The position numbers and the translations under genes were made by a program. From Chloroflexota bacterium (GTDB taxonomy: Bacteria > Chloroflexota > Chloroflexia > Chloroheliales > Chloroheliaceae), in the NCBI GenBank assembly GCA_028287745.1, contig JAQBPB010000103.1, positions 18,074 through 82,073 of the forward strand: a stretch of 64,000 bases of DNA, read 5' to 3'. Below, piece by piece: positions 20,617-28,169 of the stretch. Position 1 is the first letter of the stretch. Each line of letters starts with the position of its first letter. The notes beneath the pieces are model-generated. The model searched no databases and was not told where the DNA came from. It saw nothing but the letters and a program-made list of their open reading frames with translations.

Positions 20617-21405
20617 TTACCCGGCTCCGCCCGGCTCACCTGCTCCAGGCGGATGGGCCGCACTTTCGCCCAGGTCCAGTTTATAACCTACCCCAAAAAC
20701 TGTATGAATGTACTTGGGACGGGAAGGGTCAGGCTCAATTTTCTCGCGCAACCAGCGGATATGAACATCTACCGTGCGAGTGCCGCCGGTATAATCATAA
20801 TCCCACACTCGCTCAAGGAGCATTTCACGGGTTAAAACCTGGCCGGGATGCCGCGCAAGGAAGGCCAGCAAGTCGAATTCTTTGGGTTTTAGCACGATGG
20901 AGCGGTCCCCCAGGGTAACGGTGTGCTGGTTGGAATTTATCAGCAAATCGCCAACTTTAATCTGGTTTTGTCCTTCGCGCCCGTTGGCCGATTTTGATTC
21001 TTGCCGGGCGGCGGCATCTTCAATCAGATTGCTGCCCTGGAGCATTTCCATGCGGCGCAGCATGGCTCGTACCCGCGCAATAACCTCGCGCAAGTTAAAG
21101 GGCTTGGTCATATAATCGTCCGCGCCCAATTCCAGCCCCAGGATTTTATCGACCTCTTCTTCGCGGGCAGTAAGCATTAGGATGGGCACAATGGATACCT
21201 GGCGGACCTGGCGGCAAATATCCAGGCCATTCATTCCCGGTAACATCAAGTCCAGGATAACAAGGTCCGGTTTTTCTTGCTTAAAGATTTCTAAAGCGTG
21301 GCGGCCGTCGCCGGTAGTTGTTACTTCATAACCTTCTCGTACCAGGTTATATTTCAGGGTTGCGGCGATATTTTCTTCGTCCTCAACCACCATAATTTTT
21401 GTCAT
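20617..21405 (-). CDS. PhoB/PhoP-like response regulator (REC-winged helix)
   Basis: A 262-residue OmpR-family transcription factor. The receiver domain starts MTKIMVVEDEEN and has its phospho-acceptor Asp in VILDLMLPGMNG (about residue 53), with the conserved Lys in ADDYMTKPF. The C-terminal winged helix (about 145-245) contains the recognition region YTGGTRTVDVHIRWLREKIE. A disordered, Gln/Gly/Asn-containing linker longer than usual joins the domains, and a Gly/Ala/Pro-rich tail of ~15 residues ends the protein. The ATG at 21405 is the family start; an upstream GTG at 21426 would add seven atypical residues. The adjacent kinase is its likely partner. The PhoB name is by similarity; phosphate control is not shown. 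Confidence 0.9.
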   Translation of the reverse strand: MTKIMVVEDEENIAATLKYNLVREGYEVTTTGDGRHALEIFKQEKPDLVILDLMLPGMNGLDICRQVRQVSIVPILMLTAREEEVDKILGLELGADDYMTKPFNLREVIARVRAMLRRMEMLQGSNLIEDAAARQESKSANGREGQNQIKVGDLLINSNQHTVTLGDRSIVLKPKEFDLLAFLARHPGQVLTREMLLERVWDYDYTGGTRTVDVHIRWLREKIEPDPSRPKYIHTVFGVGYKLDLGESAAHPPGAGEPGGAG

Positions 21406-21444
21406 AAACGCGGTACCAGGGACCACCCGCCGCCTGTAGCGGCT

Positions 21445-21473
21445 ACTATAAATCTGCTAAAGTGGTCAAGCAA
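21445..21473 (-). promoter_or_regulatory. Promoter of the PhoB/PhoR-like operon
   Basis: On the minus strand TTGCTT (21468-21473) and TATAGT (21445-21450) are 17 bases apart, about 40 bases upstream of the regulator start. Confidence 0.5.
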
Positions 21474-21731
21474 CCCGCAACCTCCTCCGGTTAAGCTATT
21501 CCTTTTGAATTTTTATAATTATCTTCAGGCTGTACCAACCGTTACTGTTGAAGCGACCGCCTGTAAATAAAGATAAATTCTCAGATTATATTCGTACGCT
21601 GTTCGTAACTTGAAACCTAAAAGTTAGGCGCAGCTTTGGACCTGGCTTTCCCTGGTATTATACCTTTCAAGGGGGAAGGCCCGCAATAGGCCCGTTCCGG
21701 CTTAATTCAAGCTTAATGCGCGCTACCTTTC
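21474..21731. other. Intergenic region between divergent PhoB-like and DeoR genes
   Basis: The full gap is 386 bases. It carries the two divergent promoters at its ends. The middle ~250 bases show no gene, no convincing hairpin and no repeat that I can support. Confidence 0.4.
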
Positions 21732-21759
21732 TTGTAAACTATGAGAAACATGTTAAAAT
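21732..21759 (+). promoter_or_regulatory. Promoter of the DeoR regulator gene
   Basis: TTGTAA (21732-21737) and TAAAAT (21754-21759) are 16 bases apart, 32 bases upstream of the regulator ATG. Confidence 0.55.
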
Positions 21760-21791
21760 CAATGCAGGGAACTTATTTATAAAAGGAGCGT

Positions 21792-22628
21792 ATGGGCAAA
21801 AAAACAGGCAGATTAGAGCAGATTTTGCAGGAACTGGGTTTAAACGGGCGGATTGAAGTCGAAGTCTTAAGCCAGCAACTTAAAGTTAACACTTCGACTA
21901 TTCGCCGGGACCTGGAATACCTGGAACGCCAGGGTAAATTGCGCCGGGTCCACGGTGGCGCCGTTCCGGCTGACACTTTATCCTACAGCGCCTATGCCAA
22001 CGAGCTGACTTTCCAGGAAAACATCAATAAAAATGTTGATGAGAAAAGCCAGATTGCCGCCCTGGCTGCCCAACAGATTAAGCCCGGCGACACAATCGCT
22101 CTTTCTCCCGGCACCACCACAACTTACCTGGCACGGGCCATTCGCCAGCTACAAATCACTAACCTGACCGTGGTTACGAATGCCATCAATATAGCCATGG
22201 AGCTATCCGGGGTAAAGGATATCAATTTGAACCTGACCGGCGGGCTGTTTTTGCCTGATTTCTTTGCCCTGGTCGGCCCGCAAGCCGAGCAAAGTTTAAA
22301 TGAAACCTTTGTCGCTAAAGCCTTTGTCGGTGTAACCGGTTTGAGCGTGGAACACGGCCTGACCGGGCCAAACCAGCTTGAAGCCCTGACCCACCGCCTG
22401 ACCCTCCAGCGTGCCCGCAAGACCTATGTCCTGGCCGACCATACCAAACTTGACCAGGTTGCCCTTTACCGGATTTGCCCGCTCAACATGATCCATACCA
22501 TTATCACGGACGAGGCCGCTTCACCGGAAATCGTCAATAATTTGCGGAATGCCGGGGTGGAAGTCCTCCAACCTTCCAGGCCCCGCCTGGTTGAGTTACC
22601 GGCCCAACCTGCCGGGGCGATTAAATAA
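21792..22628 (+). CDS. DeoR-family transcriptional regulator of the sugar locus
   Basis: A 278-residue repressor-type regulator. The N-terminal winged helix (1-60) has the family signature with VEVLSQQLKVNTSTIRRDLE and LRRVHGGAVP. The C-terminal ~200 residues form the DeoR sensor domain, related to ribose-5-phosphate isomerase folds. It has the conserved LSPGTTTTYLARAI and the VTNAINIAMEL motif that binds phosphorylated sugars in this family. The start is secured by AAGGAGCGT before the ATG. The sugar-utilisation genes follow on the same strand after a separate promoter carrying a perfect inverted repeat (22727-22743). Control of that promoter by this protein, with a sugar phosphate as inducer, is an inference. 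Confidence 0.9.
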   Translation: MGKKTGRLEQILQELGLNGRIEVEVLSQQLKVNTSTIRRDLEYLERQGKLRRVHGGAVPADTLSYSAYANELTFQENINKNVDEKSQIAALAAQQIKPGDTIALSPGTTTTYLARAIRQLQITNLTVVTNAINIAMELSGVKDINLNLTGGLFLPDFFALVGPQAEQSLNETFVAKAFVGVTGLSVEHGLTGPNQLEALTHRLTLQRARKTYVLADHTKLDQVALYRICPLNMIHTIITDEAASPEIVNNLRNAGVEVLQPSRPRLVELPAQPAGAIK

Positions 22629-22696
22629 ACTTTAAATCCCACCTTGTATTAATTGAATGAAACGCGCAAAATATATGCCCGAATGGGCTTTTTGCC

Positions 22697-22725
22697 TTGA
22701 CAAAGGCTATGTGTGCTGCTAGTAT
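22697..22725 (+). promoter_or_regulatory. Promoter of the galT operon
   Basis: A consensus TTGACA (22697-22702), a 17-base spacer and TAGTAT (22720-22725). This is a strong promoter directly upstream of galT. Confidence 0.8.
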
Positions 22726-22726
22726 T

Positions 22727-22743
22727 TGTGCATAACTTGCACA
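22727..22743. promoter_or_regulatory. Operator-like inverted repeat over the galT start point
   Basis: TGTGCA-TAACT-TGCACA is a perfect repeat with 6-base arms. It starts one base after the -10 box, so it covers the expected transcription start, a classic repressor position. A half-site GTGCA recurs at 22801, near the ribosome-binding region. Confidence 0.6.
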
Positions 22744-22809
22744 CCATTAACTTACGGTTATAAATTTCAGGGAGTGTAAGTACAAACCCTCAACAGTAAG
22801 GTGCAATAA

Positions 22810-23916
22810 ATGTTCAATAGTGGCAAGGATCTTTCAGGACACGCTCCCCAAAATTTAGCAGGCCAATGGGAAGAACGCTGGCATCCTCTGCGCGAGGAAT
22901 GGGTTATGGTTGCTGCCCACCGCCAGAACCGCCCCTGGATTGGCCAGACCGTGGCAACCAAACCAAAAGCTATTCCCACCTATCTTAGCGACTGCTATCT
23001 TTGTCCGGGTAACTCGCGGGTCAGCGGAAAGCAAAACCCGGCTTATTCCGGCGTTTTTGTTTTTGATAACGATCACCCTTGCGTCGGTCCGGACGCGCCC
23101 ATCGAACTCTCTGCCCCACCACCGCCCTACCGCAACCGGCCCGCTAACGGCATGGCCCGGGTGGTTTGCTATAACCCCCGGCATGATATGACTCTGGCTC
23201 AAATGGAAGCGGCCCAGATTGCCAATGTCGTGGAAGTCTGGCAGCAGCAAACCCTGGACCTGGGCAACCGTCCCGAAGTAAATCACGTTCTGTGCTTTGA
23301 GAACAAGGGTGAAGTGGTCGGGGTTTCCAATCCCCACCCGCACGGCCAGATTTACGCCACTAACTTTGTATTTAAAACGATTGAAACAGAAATGCTGGCA
23401 AGCCAGCGCTATCTCAAAGAAAGCCAGGCCGGGCGAAATCTCTTTCAGGATATAATCCGGGCCGAACAGGCCGACGCCAGCCGCATTCTTTATGAAGATG
23501 AATATTCTATTGCCTTTTTGCCATATTTTGCCCGGTACGCTTACGAAGTCTATATAGCGCCTAAACGCAGCGTTCCGCACATTTACGAACTGGATAGTAA
23601 AGAAGTCGCTAGCCTGGCCCAGGCCCTTAAAAGCGTTACGGTGCGCATGGATAACCTCTGGCAGATGTCATTTCCCTACGTAATGCCGCTGCACCAGGCT
23701 CCCAGCGACGGTGGGAATTACGACTTCTTCCACTTTTTTATCGGGTTCCTGCCGCCGTTGCGCCAGCCAAACCTTATAAAATACCTGGCAGGACCGGAAA
23801 TCGGGGGCGGCAACTTCCTGAGTGACACCTCACCCGAAGCTAAAGCGGCCGAACTGCTAGGGGTCTCGGATAGCCTGCATTATCTTGAACAATTGCCGTC
23901 CGAGGAGACCTTATGA
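22810..23916 (+). CDS. galT: Galactose-1-phosphate uridylyltransferase
   Basis: A 368-residue enzyme that swaps galactose-1-phosphate with UDP-glucose in the Leloir pathway. The active-site motif NPHPHGQIYA (about residue 175) supplies the nucleophilic His of the HxHxQ signature. The N-terminal zinc-type region has CYLCPGN. The C-terminal HIT-like fold carries the PLHQAP segment and HFFIGFLPPLRQP. Length is normal for the bacterial short form. The stop codon overlaps the start of the next gene (ATGA), so the two are translationally coupled. The gene is under a strong promoter with an operator-like repeat and follows the DeoR regulator gene. Specificity for galactose rather than another hexose-1-phosphate is by family only. 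Confidence 0.92.
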   Translation: MFNSGKDLSGHAPQNLAGQWEERWHPLREEWVMVAAHRQNRPWIGQTVATKPKAIPTYLSDCYLCPGNSRVSGKQNPAYSGVFVFDNDHPCVGPDAPIELSAPPPPYRNRPANGMARVVCYNPRHDMTLAQMEAAQIANVVEVWQQQTLDLGNRPEVNHVLCFENKGEVVGVSNPHPHGQIYATNFVFKTIETEMLASQRYLKESQAGRNLFQDIIRAEQADASRILYEDEYSIAFLPYFARYAYEVYIAPKRSVPHIYELDSKEVASLAQALKSVTVRMDNLWQMSFPYVMPLHQAPSDGGNYDFFHFFIGFLPPLRQPNLIKYLAGPEIGGGNFLSDTSPEAKAAELLGVSDSLHYLEQLPSEETL

Positions 23917-24953
23917 TAAAGAACGCCAGCGAATTACTTTTACGGCTGAAGCAGGTCCACGCCGCTATCCGCGATAGTGTGATTGCCGCTTGCGAACGCG
24001 ATTCCCTGGAACAGGTCAGCCGGGTCGTGGCAGAAGACGGGGCCGGTGATACCATTTTCGCGATTGACCGGGTTTCCGAAGAAATCCTGCTGGAACATTT
24101 TGAAGAACTGGCCCAGGAATGGTCGTGCGTCCTGGTGGCGGAAGGGCTGGGTTCCACCGGTATTAAAGTCTTACCGGAAGGCACCGCTTTTAATGAGGCC
24201 GAAATTTATGTGATTGTTGACCCGATTGACGGCACACGCGGCCTGATGTACCAGAAACGGTCGGCCTGGATTCTAACCGGGGTTGCGCCCAACCGGGGAG
24301 CAGCGACTAACTTAACCGATATAGAACTGGCCCTACAGACCGAAATTCCTATTCTGAAACAGCACCTATCGGACAGCCTATGGGCAATGGCCGGGGAGGG
24401 CGCTGCAGGAGAACGTTATAACCGGATAAGCGGCCAGCTTGAACCGTTGCGCTTGCAGCCTTCGCGGGAAAAGACTATTGCCCAGGGTTACGGCGGGCTG
24501 GCCCGGTTCTTTCCTGGAATGCGCGGCCTGCTGGCAACGATTGATGATGAAATAGTCGAGCTGATTTTAGGGCCGGTCCAACCGGGACGGGCTTTAGCCT
24601 TCGAGGACCAGTATATTTCAACCGGCGGGCAACTTTACGAACTGATTATGGGTCATGACCGCTGGATGGCCGATTTACGGCCACTGGTCGAACCGCTGTT
24701 ACGCCAGCAAGGCCGGGGCCTGGGCCTCTGCTGTCACCCGTACGACCTGTGTACCGAACTGATCGCTCGACAGGTAGGGGTGCGCATCACCGGGCCGGAC
24801 GGCCAGCCTGTCAACGTGCCTTTAGACGTTAATTCCGACCTGGCCTGGGTTGGCTATGCTAACTCGGCTATCCAGTCCCAGGTCGAACCGGTCCTGCAAG
24901 CGGTGCTAACCGGATACGGCTTGCTCAACCAGACTAATACACCAGGAGAATAA
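23913..24953 (+). CDS. Inositol monophosphatase-like phosphatase in the galactose operon
   Basis: A 346-residue protein of the FIG (inositol monophosphatase/fructose-bisphosphatase) superfamily. The metal-binding motif DPIDGTRGL is intact (about residue 108), and VAEGLGSTG supplies an upstream acidic residue. The usual WDxAAG motif near the C terminus is not seen; the sequence there is EDQYISTGGQLYELIMG. The second metal site may therefore differ. It overlaps galT by four bases and the sugar kinase gene starts 8 bases later, so it is an integral part of the sugar operon. A phosphatase acting on a sugar phosphate such as galactose-1-phosphate is an inference. I know no standard Leloir enzyme of this family. 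Confidence 0.8.
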   Translation: MIKNASELLLRLKQVHAAIRDSVIAACERDSLEQVSRVVAEDGAGDTIFAIDRVSEEILLEHFEELAQEWSCVLVAEGLGSTGIKVLPEGTAFNEAEIYVIVDPIDGTRGLMYQKRSAWILTGVAPNRGAATNLTDIELALQTEIPILKQHLSDSLWAMAGEGAAGERYNRISGQLEPLRLQPSREKTIAQGYGGLARFFPGMRGLLATIDDEIVELILGPVQPGRALAFEDQYISTGGQLYELIMGHDRWMADLRPLVEPLLRQQGRGLGLCCHPYDLCTELIARQVGVRITGPDGQPVNVPLDVNSDLAWVGYANSAIQSQVEPVLQAVLTGYGLLNQTNTPGE

Positions 24954-24961
24954 CTCGCGCA

Positions 24962-26419
24962 ATGTGGCAATTAGAGCAAACGCCCGGCCCCGTACCGGCC
25001 GACCTTGCGCAGTTCTTAGCGGTGGTAAATGCACAGGCCGCATATTTTGGACCATGCCCGCTTTATGTGGGACGGGCTCCTGGCCGGTTGGATTTGATGG
25101 GTGGAATCGCCGATTACTCCGGCTCCCTGGTGCTGGAATTGCCGCTGGCCCTGGCGACCTATGTGGCGGTCCAGGCTATTCCCGAAAGCATCTTCGAGAT
25201 ATTTAGCCCGGAGGTAGAGGCAACCGGGGATGAACCCCTGGTCCGCTGGCCCCTTTCTGCGCTGGCGGCGGTTGCTAGCGGCGAAGCTACTTCCCTGGAA
25301 GCCCGTCTTGAAACAACTCCCGGTCAAAGCTGGGTCAATTACGCAGCGGGCGTCTGGGTGATGTTACAGCGAGCCTACGAGTTACCGTCGGGTGGCGGCG
25401 TCCGGTTGCTGGTCCATTCACAGGTCCCGGCAGGTAAAGGCGTCAGTTCTTCGGCGGCCCTGGAAGTCGCAACGTTAAAGGCCCTGGCCGGCCTGTACAG
25501 CCTGGATATTTCCGGCAAGGAGGCGGCTATCCTCTGCCAGAAAGCCGAAAATACAATTGTGGGCGCTCCCTGCGGCATCATGGACCAGATGACCGTTGCA
25601 TGCGGCCAGGCTGACCATTTATTGGCCCTGCGCTGCCAGCCTGCCCAACTTGAAGGAAATTTACAACTACCGTCTGGCCTGGCCGTCTGGGGCCTCGATT
25701 CTGGTATCCGGCACGCTGTGAACGGTTCTGATTATTCCTCGGTGCGGATAGGGGCATTTATGGGCTACCGGATGGTGGCCGGGCTGGCGGGGTTAAAGGC
25801 CGAAAACCAGGCTGGACAACCGGTCAGGATTGAAGACCCGACCTGGCAGGGCTACCTGGCAAACCTGGCGCCTTCTCTATGGGAAAACACTTACCGCGAC
25901 CTTATCCCGGTACAATTGCGCGGCCAGGATTTCCTGGACAAATGGGGCGGCACTACCGACGCCGTTACCAGGGTTGATCCCACCAGGACCTACGCGGTAC
26001 GCCAGTCGGCAGCCCACCCGATTTACGAAAACCACCGGGTCGAGCTTTTCAGGGCTTTACTTGACTCTCAATCCACGTCGGAAGCCTTAAAAGAGCAGCA
26101 ATACCGGTTACTGGGCGAATTGATGTACCAATCCCACCTGAGTTACAGCCGTTGCGGGCTTGGTTCGTCCGGCACTGACCGCCTGGTTGAATTGGTCCGG
26201 TTGGCCGGTCCGGCTGTAGGTTTGTACGGCGCTAAAATTACCGGGGGTGGCAGCGGCGGCACTGTGGCGGTGTTGGGCCGGGGTGATGCCAGCGCTGCCG
26301 TTCAAGAGATCGCTAACCGCTATGCCGGGGATACCGGTTATTCACCGCAAATAATGGGCGGGTCGTCGCCAGGGGCGATGCATTATCCTACTTTGAGGCT
26401 GGTAGAACTGGGCACGTAG
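24962..26419 (+). CDS. GHMP sugar kinase, L-arabinokinase/galactokinase-like
   Basis: A 485-residue GHMP-family kinase predicted to phosphorylate the anomeric C1 hydroxyl of a sugar. The ATP-binding GHMP motif is VPAGKGVSSSAALEVA (about residue 157). The galactokinase-type GAPCGIMDQMTVACG with the catalytic Asp follows (about 200), and the C-terminal glycine-rich motif is KITGGGSGGTVAVLG. The N-terminal sugar-binding motif is APGRLDLMGGIADYSG. Standard galactokinases have IGEHTDYNG here. The MGGIADYSG version is what I associate with plant L-arabinokinase-type enzymes, so the Glu-His pair that contacts galactose is lost. The substrate could be L-arabinose or another sugar. The partner genes galT and xylA fit both. 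Confidence 0.85.
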   Translation: MWQLEQTPGPVPADLAQFLAVVNAQAAYFGPCPLYVGRAPGRLDLMGGIADYSGSLVLELPLALATYVAVQAIPESIFEIFSPEVEATGDEPLVRWPLSALAAVASGEATSLEARLETTPGQSWVNYAAGVWVMLQRAYELPSGGGVRLLVHSQVPAGKGVSSSAALEVATLKALAGLYSLDISGKEAAILCQKAENTIVGAPCGIMDQMTVACGQADHLLALRCQPAQLEGNLQLPSGLAVWGLDSGIRHAVNGSDYSSVRIGAFMGYRMVAGLAGLKAENQAGQPVRIEDPTWQGYLANLAPSLWENTYRDLIPVQLRGQDFLDKWGGTTDAVTRVDPTRTYAVRQSAAHPIYENHRVELFRALLDSQSTSEALKEQQYRLLGELMYQSHLSYSRCGLGSSGTDRLVELVRLAGPAVGLYGAKITGGGSGGTVAVLGRGDASAAVQEIANRYAGDTGYSPQIMGGSSPGAMHYPTLRLVELGT

Positions 26420-26571
26420 CACGGGTAACGTGGAACGGTAAATGTGGTTACGGCCTGATTAATATTATCCAATAAGGCAGGTTTGTTTGACTGGACCTGA
26501 TAGATCAATAACAACCTGATACAGCAATTTTTAAGTTATTCACAAACATAAAATGTCATGGAGGACAAAAT

Positions 26572-27780
26572 ATGACTGATCTGTTAAATAAACCCCTGGC
26601 CAATGAAGCCGCCAGCGATCAATATGCTCCGAAAAAAGAAGACAAATTTACCTTTGGCCTGTGGACGGTAGGGAACCGGGGCCGCGACCCCTTTGGCGAT
26701 TTCGTCCGCCCGGCCCTGGACCCGGTGTATACCGTCAAAACCCTGGCCGGTTTGGGCGCTTATGGCGTGACCTTTCATGATGACGACCTGGTGCCTTTTG
26801 GTTCCAGCCTGGCCGAGCGCGACCGCATAGTCAAAGAATTCAAGCAAGCCCTGGATGACTACGGCATGATTGTCCCCATGGCGACCACCAACCTGTTCTT
26901 TCACCCTGTTTTCAAGGACGGCGCTTTTACGGCGGTAGACCCGGCGGTGCGGGCCTATTCGCTCCAGAAAACCATGCGGGCGATAGACCTGGGCGCCGAG
27001 TTGGGCGCTAAAACTTACGTCTTCTGGGGCGGCCGGGAAGGTGTGGATGCCGAGGCTTCCAAGGACCCGACTATCGCTCTCAAAAGAATGCGCGAAGCTC
27101 TTAACTTCCTGTGCCGCTACGTCAAGGACCAGGGCTATGATATTAAGTTCGCTATGGAGCCAAAGCCGAACGAACCACGCTCGGATACTTATCTGCCGAC
27201 GGTCGGCCACATGCTGGCCTTCATCTACACCCTGGATTACCCTGAGATGGTCGGCCTCAACCCCGAAGTGGCCCACGAAAACATGGCCGGTCTGAACTTC
27301 ACTCACGGTGTCGCCCAGGCCCTGGAAGCCGGTAAACTCTTCCATATTGACCTGAACGACCAGAAAGGGCCGCGCTACGACCAGGACCTGCGCTTTGGCT
27401 CGGAAAGCATTAAGAACAATTTCTTCCTGGTTAAACTGCTGGAAGAAAAAGGTTACAGCGGGCCGCGCCACTTTGACGCCCATGCCTACCGCACCGAAGA
27501 CGAGCAGGGCGTCTGGGACTTCGCTCTGGGCTGCATGCGGACCTACAACATGTTCAAGGAGAAAGTCAAACGCTTTGCCGCTGATAAGGAAATCCAGGGT
27601 TTGCTGGCCGAAATTAATGGCGGCGACCAGACTTTCCAGGGCCTTTTGAACGGCTACACTCCTGAAACGGTTCAGAAGCTCAAAGGCTATGATTTCAATA
27701 TTGACCAATTGGCTACTCGCGGCTACCAGTACGAAAAGCTTGACCAGCTCACCATTGAAGTGATCCTGGGCGTGCGCTAA
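26572..27780 (+). CDS. xylA: Xylose isomerase (class I)
   Basis: A 402-residue TIM-barrel metalloenzyme that interconverts D-xylose and D-xylulose, and glucose and fructose. Typical features are FGLWTVGNRGRDPFGD at the N terminus and GVTFHDDDLVP with the catalytic His. TYVFWGGREG, the metal ligand region MEPKPNEPR and FHIDLNDQKGPRYDQDLRFG complete the site. The length of about 400 and the absence of a long N-terminal extension place it in class I (actinobacterial-like). The start is set by ATGGAGGACAAAAT before the ATG. It is 152 bases after the sugar kinase gene, with only a weak promoter candidate between, and it ends at a strong terminator. No xylulokinase gene is seen nearby. Confidence 0.95.
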   Translation: MTDLLNKPLANEAASDQYAPKKEDKFTFGLWTVGNRGRDPFGDFVRPALDPVYTVKTLAGLGAYGVTFHDDDLVPFGSSLAERDRIVKEFKQALDDYGMIVPMATTNLFFHPVFKDGAFTAVDPAVRAYSLQKTMRAIDLGAELGAKTYVFWGGREGVDAEASKDPTIALKRMREALNFLCRYVKDQGYDIKFAMEPKPNEPRSDTYLPTVGHMLAFIYTLDYPEMVGLNPEVAHENMAGLNFTHGVAQALEAGKLFHIDLNDQKGPRYDQDLRFGSESIKNNFFLVKLLEEKGYSGPRHFDAHAYRTEDEQGVWDFALGCMRTYNMFKEKVKRFAADKEIQGLLAEINGGDQTFQGLLNGYTPETVQKLKGYDFNIDQLATRGYQYEKLDQLTIEVILGVR

Positions 27781-27834
27781 TCGAAACACCCTGGCCCCAT
27801 CCCTAATCTAAGCCTCCTCGCTAAAAAGAGGCAT

Positions 27835-27894
27835 AAAAATAAACACCTGGGAAATTTGCTGCTACCGGCGGTAAATTAACAGGTGTTTATTTTT
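27835..27894. terminator. Strong bidirectional terminator after xylA
   Basis: A perfect 15-base inverted repeat (AAAAATAAACACCTG at 27835-27849 and its complement at 27880-27894), with A-run and T-run edges and a 30-base interior. A smaller GCCTC/GAGGC stem (27812-27832) precedes it. Confidence 0.85.
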
Positions 27895-28095
27895 TATGCG
27901 GTTATTTTCAAGGTCAGGAGAATTTATAAAAAAGGGTTACAGACCTGGCTACCTTTCGTTTCCATTGACGCCTGGCGGCGGTTTCCCAGCTATGAACGAA
28001 TTTCCCTGACCTTGTATGACGTGGTGTTAAGTGTGAATTTTAAAGTACCGGGAGAAGTGGCACCACTCCGGTTAAAATTGTAAACCGGGTACAAA
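27895..28095. other. Intergenic region without a credible gene
   Basis: The whole convergent gap between xylA and the histidine kinase gene is 389 bases. It contains two terminators with about 200 bases between them. A 66-codon reading frame crosses it, but it starts inside the xylA terminator, has no ribosome-binding site and matches nothing I know. Confidence 0.4.
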
Positions 28096-28125
28096 AAATG
28101 GAGGCCGGTTTATGTGCTTCCATTT
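28096..28125 (-). terminator. Terminator of the GAF histidine kinase gene
   Basis: On the minus strand AAATGGA pairs with TCCATTT across a 16-base interior, and the second arm runs into further T residues. Confidence 0.6.
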
Positions 28126-28169
28126 GTTATTTCAAGACAAAAGCAGTCTTAGAACTTCTATAATCGGCC

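Noticed and set aside
24962..26419. Naming the GHMP kinase galK
   Set aside because: The substrate-binding motif differs from galactokinases at residues that contact galactose, so the symbol would overstate what is known.
26584..27789. A 401-codon open frame antisense to xylA
   Set aside because: It mirrors the xylose isomerase gene in full and has no family features.
27883..28083. A 66-codon frame after xylA
   Set aside because: It begins inside the terminator stem, lacks a ribosome-binding site and shows no recognisable features.
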